A DNA stretch of 64,000 nt from Pedobacter sp. L105 (GTDB lineage: Bacteria; Bacteroidota; Bacteroidia; Sphingobacteriales; Sphingobacteriaceae), in assembly GCF_009765875.1 (NCBI RefSeq), contig NZ_LMUP01000009.1:62001-126000 (forward strand), given 5' to 3'. Position numbers and translations under genes: made by a program. Below, piece by piece: positions 24,958 through 32,851 of this stretch (position 1 is the first letter of the stretch; the number at the start of each line of letters is the position of its first letter). The notes below the pieces were generated by a model. The model ran no database searches. It had not been told where the DNA came from and saw nothing but the letters and a program-made list of their open reading frames with translations.

Positions 24958-25869
24958 TCAATTTATATTCCTGAATTGTGTAGGGGTTTTTCCGGTTTTT
25001 TGTTTAAAAAGTTTGTTAAAATATTGAGGGTAATCAAAACCTAATGCATATGCAATCTCACTTACTGATTTATCGGTACTTAATAAAGTGCTTTTGGCTT
25101 GTTCGATTAAATAGAAATGGATATGGTCCTGAGCATTTTTGCCGGTTTCCTTTTTGAGTAAATCGCTTAAATAATTAGGTGATAAGTGAACCTGATCAGA
25201 CAGATACTTTACGGTAGGTATGCCTGTTATGTGTATATTATTCGAGGTAAAGTGTTCTGTGAGAATTTTCTCTATTTGGAAAACTACTGAATGATGGGAA
25301 TTTTTCCTGGTAATAAACTGCCGTCCGTAAAAACGGGTGCAATAATTTAGCAGCAGTTCGATTGTCGAAACAATAATGGCTTGGCTATATACATCTATGT
25401 TTTCTTTGAGTTCACTATCAATTTTAACTACAAAGTCATACAACACTTGCTGTTCCTTTTCCGATAAATGAAGTGCTTCCGATGTTGTGTAAGAAAAAAA
25501 GCTGTATTCGTTCATTTTGTCATTCAATGAAGTCGCCCTGATCAGATCAGGATGAAAGAACAATCCCCAACCCGTTATATTTTCTGACGCTTGATCCTCA
25601 TTTTCAATCTCAATAACCTGGTTAGGTGCCATGCAGATCAAACTTCCATTCTGGAAATCGATCATCTTGCGCCCATATTTAATGTTGTTTTTGGGATAAT
25701 TTTTGAACATCATGGAGTAGTAATCTGCAGAAATTTTCAGCTCACCATCTGTGTGTTTTTTCACCTTGCTAAAATCAACCACACCAATTAAAGGATGCTG
25801 GATATGCTGATGCAATCCAAATAAGTCAAACATTTCTGAGATCGTTTGCAGATGAATAAAGTTGCTCAT
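24958..25869 (-). CDS. AraC-family regulator of an SDR/AraC module
   Basis: The ATG at 25867-25869 (MSNFIHLQTISEMFDL) aligns with the starts of the subfamily; the longer frame from 25911 adds a hydrophobic leader that they lack. The protein has 303 residues with HPLIGVVDFSKV, MIDFQNGSLICMAPNQV, GWGLFFHPDLIRATSLN and RFYGRQFITRK. The second HTH is SEIAYALGFDYPQYFNKLF. It lies 81 bp after the SDR gene at 25951, the same order as in the other four modules, but without the tight 12-bp junction. No TTTGGCTA operator was found upstream of this pair. Confidence 0.88.
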   Translation of the reverse strand: MSNFIHLQTISEMFDLFGLHQHIQHPLIGVVDFSKVKKHTDGELKISADYYSMMFKNYPKNNIKYGRKMIDFQNGSLICMAPNQVIEIENEDQASENITGWGLFFHPDLIRATSLNDKMNEYSFFSYTTSEALHLSEKEQQVLYDFVVKIDSELKENIDVYSQAIIVSTIELLLNYCTRFYGRQFITRKNSHHSVVFQIEKILTEHFTSNNIHITGIPTVKYLSDQVHLSPNYLSDLLKKETGKNAQDHIHFYLIEQAKSTLLSTDKSVSEIAYALGFDYPQYFNKLFKQKTGKTPTQFRNIN

Positions 25870-25950
25870 TAAATATAGCGTTTTCGTAAATATCAGGAAT
25901 ATTGAAGCCATTACCTATGCAATAGCTTCAATATTCATTTTAAGCATGAA

Positions 25951-26766
25951 TTAAATTCCAAAGGTGGCTTTTATTCCTGCCATAAAAGATTCATCATCAT
26001 ATTGTTTCCGGTTTGCGACCATGACCCCGGCATCTTCTCCTGCGGTATACCGGAGTTGATTCTTACCATCAGTCGCTGCCTGGTAAATGACCTGAGCGAT
26101 TACACTTGCTGGTGATGCGTGCTGAAATAATGACTGCATCGCCGACATGACCTTTCCAATGAGGGGTTGGTATGCTGTAAGGGATTCATCGTTACTGAAA
26201 TCAAGGGAACGACCTGTAAAGTCAGTGTCAATAGCTCCAGGCTCGATAATTTTTATATTCCCTCCAAATTGTTCTACTTCATATTTTAAAGATTCAGAAA
26301 TCCCTTCCACGGCAAATTTCGTTCCGTGGTACAAAGCACCTAAGGGAAAAGTCATTTTGCCCCCAATAGAAGAAATATTAATGATCATTCCACTCTTATT
26401 TTCACGAAAATGCGGTAGTACTGCTTTGGTGACATCTAAAAGACCAATCACATTGGTATTAAACTGGCGGAGAATTTTTTCTCTTGGAAAAGACTCTAAA
26501 GACCCATAGGCACCGTAGCCTGCGTTATTGAGTAAGACGTCAATCTTACCAAATTGATGTAGACCCTCATTCATACCGTTGGTTATAGAATCTAAATCCA
26601 GAACGTCTATTTTAGTCACCAAAACATGATCTAATGAAGTCAGTTCCGTCTCGTTTTCCGGGTTACGCATCGTTGCAATAACGTTCCAACCTTCACGCTG
26701 AAATAATTTTGCGGTTTCTTTTCCTAAACCACTGCTTGCTCCTGTTATTAAGATTGTCTTTCTCAT
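25951..26766 (-). CDS. short-chain dehydrogenase/reductase of an SDR/AraC module
   Basis: The 271-residue classical SDR has TGASSGLGKET at 7-17, LLNNAGYGAYG, a catalytic NISSIGG Ser, YHGTKFAVEG (YxxxK) and EPGAIDTDF. The FAVEGISESL segment and the substrate-loop length match the group of SDRs annotated as oxidoreductases near AraC genes in Bacteroidota, and also the SDR at 31951. It is the first gene of an operon with the AraC gene at 24958. The substrate is unknown. Confidence 0.88.
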   Translation of the reverse strand: MRKTILITGASSGLGKETAKLFQREGWNVIATMRNPENETELTSLDHVLVTKIDVLDLDSITNGMNEGLHQFGKIDVLLNNAGYGAYGSLESFPREKILRQFNTNVIGLLDVTKAVLPHFRENKSGMIINISSIGGKMTFPLGALYHGTKFAVEGISESLKYEVEQFGGNIKIIEPGAIDTDFTGRSLDFSNDESLTAYQPLIGKVMSAMQSLFQHASPASVIAQVIYQAATDGKNQLRYTAGEDAGVMVANRKQYDDESFMAGIKATFGI

Positions 26767-27097
26767 TTCGTTGATTTTAATATGGTAAAGATCGGAACAA
26801 CGATTAGATGGCAGATAAGACGAATTCAGGAGATTTGTATAGTTTTTACGGATTAACGTTCAAAAAACTGCCTTCTACCCACAAATCTGTAGGAAGGCTT
26901 AATGCCTTAGATTTTTCATGTGATTAATTATCTGCGTGTTTGATAGAAAATTATCCTTGATGAAATTTAAAACAGTCTATTCTGGCAACTTGGTAATAAC
27001 AGTGATTTTTTTCGAAATTATTGTAACCTGTTAATTGAAACATCGTCTTATTTACGCATACAGGTTTTAAACAGTTAAACATCAATTTTTATTAAAT
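26767..27097. other. 331-bp divergent intergenic region
   Basis: This region separates the SDR start (26766, minus) from the start at 27098 (plus) and must hold both promoters. An imperfect hairpin (CTTCTAC ... GTAGGAAG) is at about 26872-26895. GTTTTTACGGA at 26846 also occurs at 15781. No gene and no TTTGGCTA operator pair is visible. Confidence 0.4.
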
Positions 27098-27736
27098 ATG
27101 AAAAAGTATAATCAAACTTTCTTATTTGTGTATTCATTATTAGTAACCATAGCATTTACCGGAACAGTTTTTATGGCCTTTAAGCAAGCGCCTTCTCAAC
27201 TGAAAGTAAAGGAATTAGAAGCGGAACAAATCAAGATAGTTGAGCCTGATGGAACAGTACGACTACTGCTTTCAAATCGCAAAAGGTTTCCAGGGACGAG
27301 CATGACTGTTAATGGAAAATTGGTGACTGAAGAACGGCCGCAGGCTGGAATGCTTTTTTATAATGATGAAGGGGCTGAAAATGGAGGTTTAATTTTTGGG
27401 GGTAAAAAAAATGTTAAAGGGCAGGTGATCGATGCTGGCGGAAGCCTATCTTTTGATAGGTATGCAGGCAATCAGGAGGTACAACTTGTTGGGGTAAATG
27501 ACAGTGAAAACCGCTTTGCCGGGCTTAGAATATCAGATAGTCATCCAGATACAAAAAAAGATCCGTCAAGAATTTGGGTTGGGCGCGACGAACAAGGTAA
27601 TTCAGAAGTTGCCCTAATGGATTCTATTGGTAAAAAACGACTTGTTTTAAAGGTTGAAGCAAATGGTAAAAGCAGCATCAGCTTTTTGGATGCCCAGGGG
27701 AAAGAAGTAAACTCATTTACTCCAACAAACAAATGA
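27098..27736 (+). CDS. membrane-anchored protein of unknown function
   Basis: The 212-residue protein has one N-terminal membrane anchor or signal (FLFVYSLLVTIAFTGTVFMAF), then a beta-rich exported domain with repeated short motifs: IKIVEPDGTVRLLLSN, LMDSIGKKRLVLKVEANG and FLDAQGKEVNSF, each built as D-x-x-G-K/T plus a strand. SRIWVGRDEQGNSEVALMDS is another copy. The repetition suggests a beta-solenoid or beta-propeller-like fold. Similar uncharacterised proteins exist in many bacteria, but I cannot name a family. It has no close operon partner. Confidence 0.65.
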   Translation: MKKYNQTFLFVYSLLVTIAFTGTVFMAFKQAPSQLKVKELEAEQIKIVEPDGTVRLLLSNRKRFPGTSMTVNGKLVTEERPQAGMLFYNDEGAENGGLIFGGKKNVKGQVIDAGGSLSFDRYAGNQEVQLVGVNDSENRFAGLRISDSHPDTKKDPSRIWVGRDEQGNSEVALMDSIGKKRLVLKVEANGKSSISFLDAQGKEVNSFTPTNK

Positions 27737-27917
27737 TAACTGGTATAAAAATATATACGGAATAAACCCCCATAATATTGAGGATAATCACGAAGATATT
27801 GCTGAAAAATTCCCTTTTTGACCATGTACCTGATGCTTCTTGTTATGAATCATCAACCCCTTTTTTGTATGGACTTATTGGCTTGCAATTTGCTTGATAT
27901 TTAGTTGTTAGAACCAT

Positions 27918-28163
27918 ATGCAACGGCAAACAGATATATTACCGGCGATTTTGTCTATCGCTGCACAGCGTGGCCCTGAAAAAAGTACCTGTCCATCCGA
28001 AATTGCCCGTATGCTGTTTCCTGACGACTGGCGTAAACACATGAAAAACGTAGTTGATGTGGCTATTGATTTGCATAATCAAGGTAAGGTGGTGATCACA
28101 CAGAAGGGGATACCTGTTGATGTGAATCATATTAAAGGACCTATTCGCATTAAAATCATTTGA
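27918..28163 (+). CDS. DUF3253 family protein
   Basis: This 81-residue protein matches the DUF3253 pattern along its whole length: an N-terminal helix ILSIAAQRGPEKSTCPSEIAR, the block LFPDDWRKHMKNV, and the end VITQKGIPVDVNHIKGPIRI. The compact fold looks like a winged helix. Its function is unknown. DUF3253, DUF4385 and DUF2256 genes, all present within 1.7 kb here, are often found near photolyase-type genes in other bacteria, as far as I recall; no photolyase is in this window. Confidence 0.85.
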   Translation: MQRQTDILPAILSIAAQRGPEKSTCPSEIARMLFPDDWRKHMKNVVDVAIDLHNQGKVVITQKGIPVDVNHIKGPIRIKII

Positions 28164-28234
28164 CCCTGATGTTGTAGAATAGAGTAAATCGAACTAAAAC
28201 ATTAAATTTTTTCTTAATTAACCATTAATGCTTC

Positions 28235-28723
28235 TTAGTATGCATACGTAATGTATTCAGCGTGCTCATCCTGCTTCGTAAAACCTAAACGTTTTAATAC
28301 ATTTTGCGACTTAATATTTTCTATCTCGGTTATCGCGATAACCTTTTTGAGCCCGATAGTATTTTTACCAAAAGAAATAACAAGTTCCAGTGCTTTAGTC
28401 ATATATCCCTTTCCCACAAAAAAGGGCTTTAAAAGATACCCGAGCTCGCCAGTATTGTCAGCAAAACCACGATAGTATCCACAGGTGCCAACGATAGCAG
28501 CACTTTGTGTATCCACAATAATCCAGTGAATCGAATTACCCTGGAGGTAATCCTGGTTTATTCTTTCGTGCATTTCTATTGCTTGATTAAGAGTAGTTGC
28601 CTGAACACCATCATAATAAGAAATGTCTATAATCTCTTTGGCATCAGCGGTAGTGACCTGGCGCAATATAACGTCACCAGATGCGAGTATTGGAAAATTT
28701 GGATATGGAGGATAACTATACAT
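28235..28723 (-). CDS. GNAT-family N-acetyltransferase
   Basis: I take the ATG at 28721-28723 (MYSYPPYPNFPILASGDVIL), because the 40 residues before it in the longer frame do not look like a GNAT N-terminus. The 162-residue protein has the RimJ/RimL-type order: VILRQVTTADAKEI, IIVDTQSAAIVGTCGYYRG, the acetyl-CoA loop LLKPFFVGKGYMTKAL and ENIKSQNVLKRLGFT. It probably acetylates an amine on a small molecule or protein terminus. It is convergent with the DUF3253 gene and divergent from the DUF4385 gene. Confidence 0.85.
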   Translation of the reverse strand: MYSYPPYPNFPILASGDVILRQVTTADAKEIIDISYYDGVQATTLNQAIEMHERINQDYLQGNSIHWIIVDTQSAAIVGTCGYYRGFADNTGELGYLLKPFFVGKGYMTKALELVISFGKNTIGLKKVIAITEIENIKSQNVLKRLGFTKQDEHAEYITYAY

Positions 28724-28957
28724 TAAACTAAAGCATTGATCAAATATAAGGTAAACAGACCAGCAATTGTTGGTATAGCTATAATTTGTGGTAGTTTCAA
28801 ATGAGTTAATCATAAAGTGCTGCGTGAAAAGACAATCGATCATTTACTCACAATCCATACGGTATAAAAACAATATGAAGCGGGAATTGGTTGATGAACT
28901 GATCAATCTCTATACTGAAATGACTTCTTATTTTACCATCCGATATGTATTTTAGCC

Positions 28958-29440
28958 ATGAATGAGCAGCCTTCTTATTTGAACTTCGACAAACCTTCAT
29001 ACGCATGGAAACCCGACATCGATTATCGCAACCATCCTGAACTTTACCATGTTGGAAAAGGCGAACAGGGTGTTTTAATTTGCCAGCCTTATAAAAGCGA
29101 AATTGGTATAAACTGGCGTTTCAAGACCGAGGAAATAGCACAGACCAGTGCAGGGAAAATTTATCAGCAATTCTTAAGTTATTTGAAGGACGGTGAGTTT
29201 GTGGGTGCAGATATGGCACGTAAATATTTGCAAATGGGATATACCCGTGCACGGCGTTATGCAAATTATAAAGGCGGAAAAAAGTATGATGCGACAAATG
29301 ATTATGCGCATTTGGAACGCGGCACCGGTGATCCTGAGAAAGCGGCTGCGGCCGCCATTTTTTATAAGCAATGGAAAGCCGCGGAAGCCAACGGAGAATA
29401 TGCTAACCAGAAAAAACAATGGAAACATGAAAGGGGTTAA
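28958..29440 (+). CDS. DUF4385 family protein
   Basis: The 160-residue protein carries the family block in order: YAWKPDIDYRNHPELYHVG, GEQGVLICQPYKSEIG, WRFKTEEIAQTSAGKIY and the highly conserved ADMARKYLQMGYTRARRYAN. Its function is unknown. Its stop overlaps the ATG of the DUF2256 gene by 14 bp, so the two are translationally coupled. A short 26-codon frame at 28875-28955 precedes it and is probably not a gene. Confidence 0.88.
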   Translation: MNEQPSYLNFDKPSYAWKPDIDYRNHPELYHVGKGEQGVLICQPYKSEIGINWRFKTEEIAQTSAGKIYQQFLSYLKDGEFVGADMARKYLQMGYTRARRYANYKGGKKYDATNDYAHLERGTGDPEKAAAAAIFYKQWKAAEANGEYANQKKQWKHERG

Positions 29441-29576
29441 AAAACAAGATTTACCTGAAAAGTTGTGCATTACCTGCGGCCGGCCTTTTACCTGGCGGAA
29501 AAAGTGGGAAAAGGTTTGGAATGAAGTAAAATACTGTTCGGATAAATGCAGGCAACAACGTAAAACTATTTCTTAA
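29427..29576 (+). CDS. DUF2256 zinc-ribbon-like protein
   Basis: This 49-residue protein is the C-terminal part of a longer open frame. The ATG at 29427 is the right start because the DUF2256 pattern begins immediately: KKQDLPEKLCITCGRPFTW, RKKWEKVWNEVKYCSDKCR. CxxC and CxxxC give four Cys ligands, so a zinc ribbon is likely. It overlaps the DUF4385 gene by 14 bp. The function is unknown. Confidence 0.88.
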   Translation: MKGVKKQDLPEKLCITCGRPFTWRKKWEKVWNEVKYCSDKCRQQRKTIS

Positions 29577-29607
29577 ATTTGATTAGTCAAGTTGAGCTAT
29601 TACCTGT

Positions 29608-30210
29608 ATGAAAAACAACTCCTATAACTTCGGAAACAAAACAAGGCTTATTCTTTTTTTAAGCTTCCTCTTATTCTTTTCATTATTTATTGTGGATGCT
29701 CAAAGAAGTTTTGCGCAATCCAGGAGCGGTTTGGGGATAAGTTTCGGCGAGAACAAACCATTTGCATATGCTTACAAATTTGGCACCAGCGTAGCGTTGC
29801 AGGGCAATATCGCTTTTAACAGCAAATGGGGTTTTGAACCATCAATAGGGTAAGACAGGGTAAATGGAAAAAGGTCTTTGTTCAGTGGCCCCGACGGTCC
29901 CATGTATATTCGAGAAGCAGAGTCGTTAGATTTGGCTCATATAGACCTGGCAGTGAGGTATTACCTGATCCCCGATTTTTTTGTGAGACTTGGACCAACC
30001 TTTTACACGGCCGGCGGCAATGAAGATATTGCCGGTTTAGGAATAGGAGGTACGGCTGGTTTAGGCTATCAGCTGATGCTGGATAAACGAAATAAGTTTG
30101 AATTTGTATTTAACACCGATCTGATCAAAGTAGAAAGGGGATTTGGCGATGGGCTTATCCCGATAGCCAGTTTAAAAATTGCCTATGCTTTTAACTTCCG
30201 TGATCTTTAG
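29608..30210 (+). pseudogene. outer-membrane beta-barrel protein with in-frame stop
   Basis: Codons 1-81 encode a signal-peptide start (LILFLSFLLFFSLFIVDAQ) and the first strands (GLGISFGENKPFAYAY). Codon 82 is TAA, and the same frame then continues for 118 codons (DRVNGKRSLFSGPDG ... IAYAFNFRDL) to a stop at 30210, ending in an aromatic-rich barrel C-terminus. The context SIG-stop-DRVNG suggests that a Tyr codon (TAT or TAC) changed to TAA. An internal TTG at 29878 is not a credible start for a barrel. It is about 200 residues with the stop read through. It could also be a sequencing error. Confidence 0.8.
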
Positions 30211-30211
30211 G

Positions 30212-30349
30212 ATAAAACCAACTCTGTATCAACGCCCTCAATTCTCGGAAAGATTGCGTCAGCTGGATTTATCATCTTCCAATATAGAAATCCACTCAGG
30301 TAAAATACACATTAACGACTTTAGGGAAATCGCTGATATTTTGAACTAA
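30212..30349 (+). pseudogene. coding-like 3' gene remnant
   Basis: A frame of 45 codons without a start codon reads SERLRQLDLSSSNIEIHSG followed by KIHINDFREIADILN and a stop. The composition and helix-strand-helix pattern look like a real protein C-terminus. It begins where the outer-membrane gene ends. I cannot assign a family. The rest of the 268-bp gap to 30478 shows no gene. Confidence 0.3.
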
Positions 30350-30478
30350 TGAAAGGTTAGTTTTAATTCGTTGATTGTGTTCGGCTGATCACCGCATGGA
30401 TTCCCAAATTAAGCGGCGTGCCAGATGAAGTTTATGTTGTAAGGGGACACGTTTCTGGCGCCCCCTTGATAATTAAAA

Positions 30479-31177
30479 TTATAATCTCGCCAATTCCGGC
30501 TCTGATTTACCTTCTAAGAGTGCAATCATTTTTTTACCAACGGCACTTGCCGATGCAGGGTTTTGACCAGTAACCAGGTTTCCATCAACTATGCTATTTG
30601 AAGACCAGGGTGTAGCTTCATGAAATATAGCTCCCTGTTCTGTTAAGGCTGTTTGAAGATCAAAAGGAACATCTGCTTTTGCGTAGTTTTCTTCTTCTTC
30701 GCTGGTGAAAGAAGTGATATTTTTATCTTTAAGCAGATACGTTCCATCACTTAATTTAACATTAAACAATGATACCGGGCCATGGCACACTGCACCAACT
30801 ATGGCATTACGCTCATAAGTTTCTTTGATTACTTGTTTAAGAAGTGGGTTTTCGGGGAAATCAACCATTGGGGCAAGGCCACCAGGCATAAATATAGCAT
30901 CATACACACTTACATCAATTTCTTCAAGTTTGCGGTTATGCTGCATTTTATCCCAGCCGCCGCCGTTTAGGAACTCTGCGTTCATCACTTCATCCTTTGC
31001 TTCCAGATTATCCAAACCAGGTACTTCTCCGGTTATACTCGCAAAGTCGATTTCATAACCGGCATGATCAAACTCAACATAAGGGTGGGCTACTTCATCA
31101 AGAAATACGCCTGTTTTTCTGTGTTTCGGTCCAATAACTGTTGCATTAGAAACGATGATTAATATTTTTTTTAACAT
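30479..31177 (-). CDS. DJ-1/PfpI (Hsp31-like) glutamine amidotransferase-fold protein
   Basis: The ATG at 31175-31177 (MLKKILIIVSNATVIG) fits the first strand of the fold; the longer frame adds ten unrelated residues. The 232-residue protein has the Glu region KHRKTGVFLDEVAHPY, YDAIFMPGG, the nucleophile elbow as AVCHGPVSLF and a late VTGQNPASA. This is the Hsp31/class III glyoxalase-like branch, which acts on methylglyoxal and glycated proteins in characterised members. It lies 56 bp downstream of the ABM monooxygenase gene on the same strand, so the two are probably one operon under the CRP-like sites at 31616-31705. Confidence 0.88.
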   Translation of the reverse strand: MLKKILIIVSNATVIGPKHRKTGVFLDEVAHPYVEFDHAGYEIDFASITGEVPGLDNLEAKDEVMNAEFLNGGGWDKMQHNRKLEEIDVSVYDAIFMPGGLAPMVDFPENPLLKQVIKETYERNAIVGAVCHGPVSLFNVKLSDGTYLLKDKNITSFTSEEEENYAKADVPFDLQTALTEQGAIFHEATPWSSNSIVDGNLVTGQNPASASAVGKKMIALLEGKSEPELARL

Positions 31178-31233
31178 GACATTGTGTTTTAGAAGTTGGT
31201 TAAACATTTACGAGATGGTTTTTATCTGGCTGA

Positions 31234-31524
31234 TTAATACAGCTTTTTTACGCTGGATACTTCGCGGATTTCCAGGTGCGGAACAATCTGTCCGACTACT
31301 ATTTTCTGGTAATGTGCTGAATTTTTATGGGCATCAGCGGCGTCAGTGTCAACATACCGCTCATGAAGGATAAGGACATTCGTGTCTTCTACCGACTGGT
31401 AAATGTTGTAAGCAAGATTTCCTTTTTCGGCCCTTGTTTTTTCTACCAGCTCCGGTAACAGGCCCAGTATCCTTGAAGTTTCATTTTCTTTGATCTTCCA
31501 TTTTACGATTACTTCTTTTTCCAT
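31234..31524 (-). CDS. antibiotic biosynthesis monooxygenase (ABM) domain protein
   Basis: The 96-residue protein is a single ABM ferredoxin-like domain: IVKWKIKENETSRILGLL, GNLAYNIYQSVEDTNVLIL, ERYVDTDAADAHKNSAHY. The VEDTN and HERYVD segments are typical of the cofactor-free quinol monooxygenase/YgiN-like group. Family members oxidise quinols or quinone-like substrates without a cofactor. It is the first gene of an operon with the DJ-1-like gene at 30479. The array of CRP-like palindromes starts 92 bp upstream of its start codon. Confidence 0.85.
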   Translation of the reverse strand: MEKEVIVKWKIKENETSRILGLLPELVEKTRAEKGNLAYNIYQSVEDTNVLILHERYVDTDAADAHKNSAHYQKIVVGQIVPHLEIREVSSVKKLY

Positions 31525-31613
31525 TTTTTTAATATTCGAGTGGTTAAATTGGTTTGTTGTTTACAGCTTCCCGCTGTTGACATGACAAAACTCCGTTTAA
31601 AAGAGAAGAAAGG

Positions 31614-31705
31614 TCTGTGACCTGCATCACATTAAAAATGCAACCCAAATTATGTGATGCAGGTCACAGAAATGGCTCATGCTGCTGATTGTGAGACAAG
31701 TCACA
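31614..31705. promoter_or_regulatory. three CRP-like TGTGA-N6-TCACA sites, 37-bp period
   Basis: Sites lie at 31616-31631, 31653-31668 and 31690-31705. All have perfect TGTGA and TCACA half-sites with a 6-bp gap, and their centres are exactly 37 bp apart. The first two together form a perfect 19-bp inverted repeat (31614-31632 and 31652-31670). They lie between the divergent ABM gene (start 31524) and the SDR gene (start 31951). The rest of this 426-bp interval shows no gene. Confidence 0.75.
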
Positions 31706-31950
31706 CCTCTCTGGGACTAGAAATTAATATGCTTATTATCATTTCGCAATTACTAAGATCATTTTCCGATAATCCAATTCAGCCGGTATACTCCAATTAT
31801 TTTAATCATTACTTTAAAGGCAGGGGATTTCTGCCGATTGATTAAGAAACTTGAATGTGATTACTGTATAAATGTATATGTATAGTGGTATTCTGTATAA
31901 CTTTCTCCGTGATCATGGCTGTAGTTTTGTCTTATTAAAACTATAAAGTA

Positions 31951-32775
31951 ATGTCAAAGACAATTTTTATTACGGGTGCATCCCGCGGGTTTGGAAAAAT
32001 ATGGGCGGAAGCCTTTTTAGATCGTGGTGACAATGTTATTGCCACATCAAGAAATATGAACGGTTTAACGGATATGGCCTCCAGATATGGAAATGCTTTC
32101 TTACCCTTAGAACTTGATGTAACTGACAGGGCAGCCTGTTTCGATGCTATTGCAAAAGCAAATGCACATTTCGGTAAGATTGATGTGGTAATCAATAATG
32201 CGGGAATGGGTGTTTTTGGTGCAGTAGAGGAAACTGAAGAGCAGTCGGCCAGAGATATTTTCGATGCTAACTTTTTTGGAACCTTATGGATGACGCAAGC
32301 TGCTTTACCTATTCTAAGGGCACAGGGACACGGACATATTATTCAGTTATCCAGCGCCCTTGGTATCTATGCGTTTGCTACAGTAGGCCTTTACAGTGCA
32401 ACTAAATTTGCTGTGGAAGGGTTGAGTGAAGCGCTTGCACAGGAAGTAAAAGGGTTGGGTGTTCATGTCACTATCGTAGAGCCTAACGGATATGCCACTG
32501 ACTTTAACAGCGCTTCTGTTCAAAGCAATGCTATTGCCGCTTATGATACGATGAAAGCCGAATTATATGCCCATCCTGAATTTTCAGCTGCTGATGTTTA
32601 CGGAGATCCGAATGCAACTTCTGAAGCCATCTTAAACCTTGTAGATACGGCCAATCCACCATTGAGATTGATTTTAGGAAAGAAAGCACTTCCTTTAGCT
32701 CAATATGTTTATGCCGATCGGCTTGCTTTATGGGAAAGCTGGAAGGATGTTTCAATTAAAGCCCATGGTTTATAA
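31951..32775 (+). CDS. short-chain dehydrogenase/reductase of an SDR/AraC module
   Basis: The 274-residue classical SDR has TGASRGFGKIWAEAF at 7-21, VVINNAGMGVFG, a catalytic Ser in QLSSALG, YSATKFAVEG and EPNGYATDF. It resembles the SDR at 25951 in the FAVEGLSEAL segment. The AraC gene at 32852 follows after 76 bp on the same strand, with a hairpin at 32807 between them. The CRP-like array lies 246-335 bp upstream of its start. The substrate is unknown. Confidence 0.88.
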   Translation: MSKTIFITGASRGFGKIWAEAFLDRGDNVIATSRNMNGLTDMASRYGNAFLPLELDVTDRAACFDAIAKANAHFGKIDVVINNAGMGVFGAVEETEEQSARDIFDANFFGTLWMTQAALPILRAQGHGHIIQLSSALGIYAFATVGLYSATKFAVEGLSEALAQEVKGLGVHVTIVEPNGYATDFNSASVQSNAIAAYDTMKAELYAHPEFSAADVYGDPNATSEAILNLVDTANPPLRLILGKKALPLAQYVYADRLALWESWKDVSIKAHGL

Positions 32776-32806
32776 TTGAAAGAATTAATCGTAAATTTAT
32801 TAAATA

Positions 32807-32835
32807 GTTAGCCCGTGCTCAATACATGGGCTAAC
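32807..32835 (+). terminator. hairpin between SDR and AraC genes
   Basis: GTTAGCCC and GGGCTAAC form a perfect 8-bp stem around a 13-base loop. No clear T-run follows, so it may be a leaky attenuator that lowers AraC expression rather than a full terminator. Confidence 0.4.
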
Positions 32836-32851
32836 TCTAATTGTAAAAATC

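Noticed and set aside
29193..29426. N-terminal 78 residues of the long frame ending with DUF2256
   Set aside because: This part lies in the DUF4385 gene in a second frame; the DUF2256 pattern starts only at 29427.
29878..30210. Separate gene starting at TTG 29878
   Set aside because: It is in frame with the preceding signal-peptide segment, and a barrel without a signal peptide is not plausible, so the locus is one broken gene.
31614..31670. Perfect 19-bp inverted repeat as a transcription terminator
   Set aside because: No T-run follows on either strand and the third identical palindrome at the same period fits regulator sites better.
31654..31845. 63-codon open frame on the plus strand
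   Set aside because: It overlaps two of the three CRP-like sites, has no ribosome site and no protein-like pattern.
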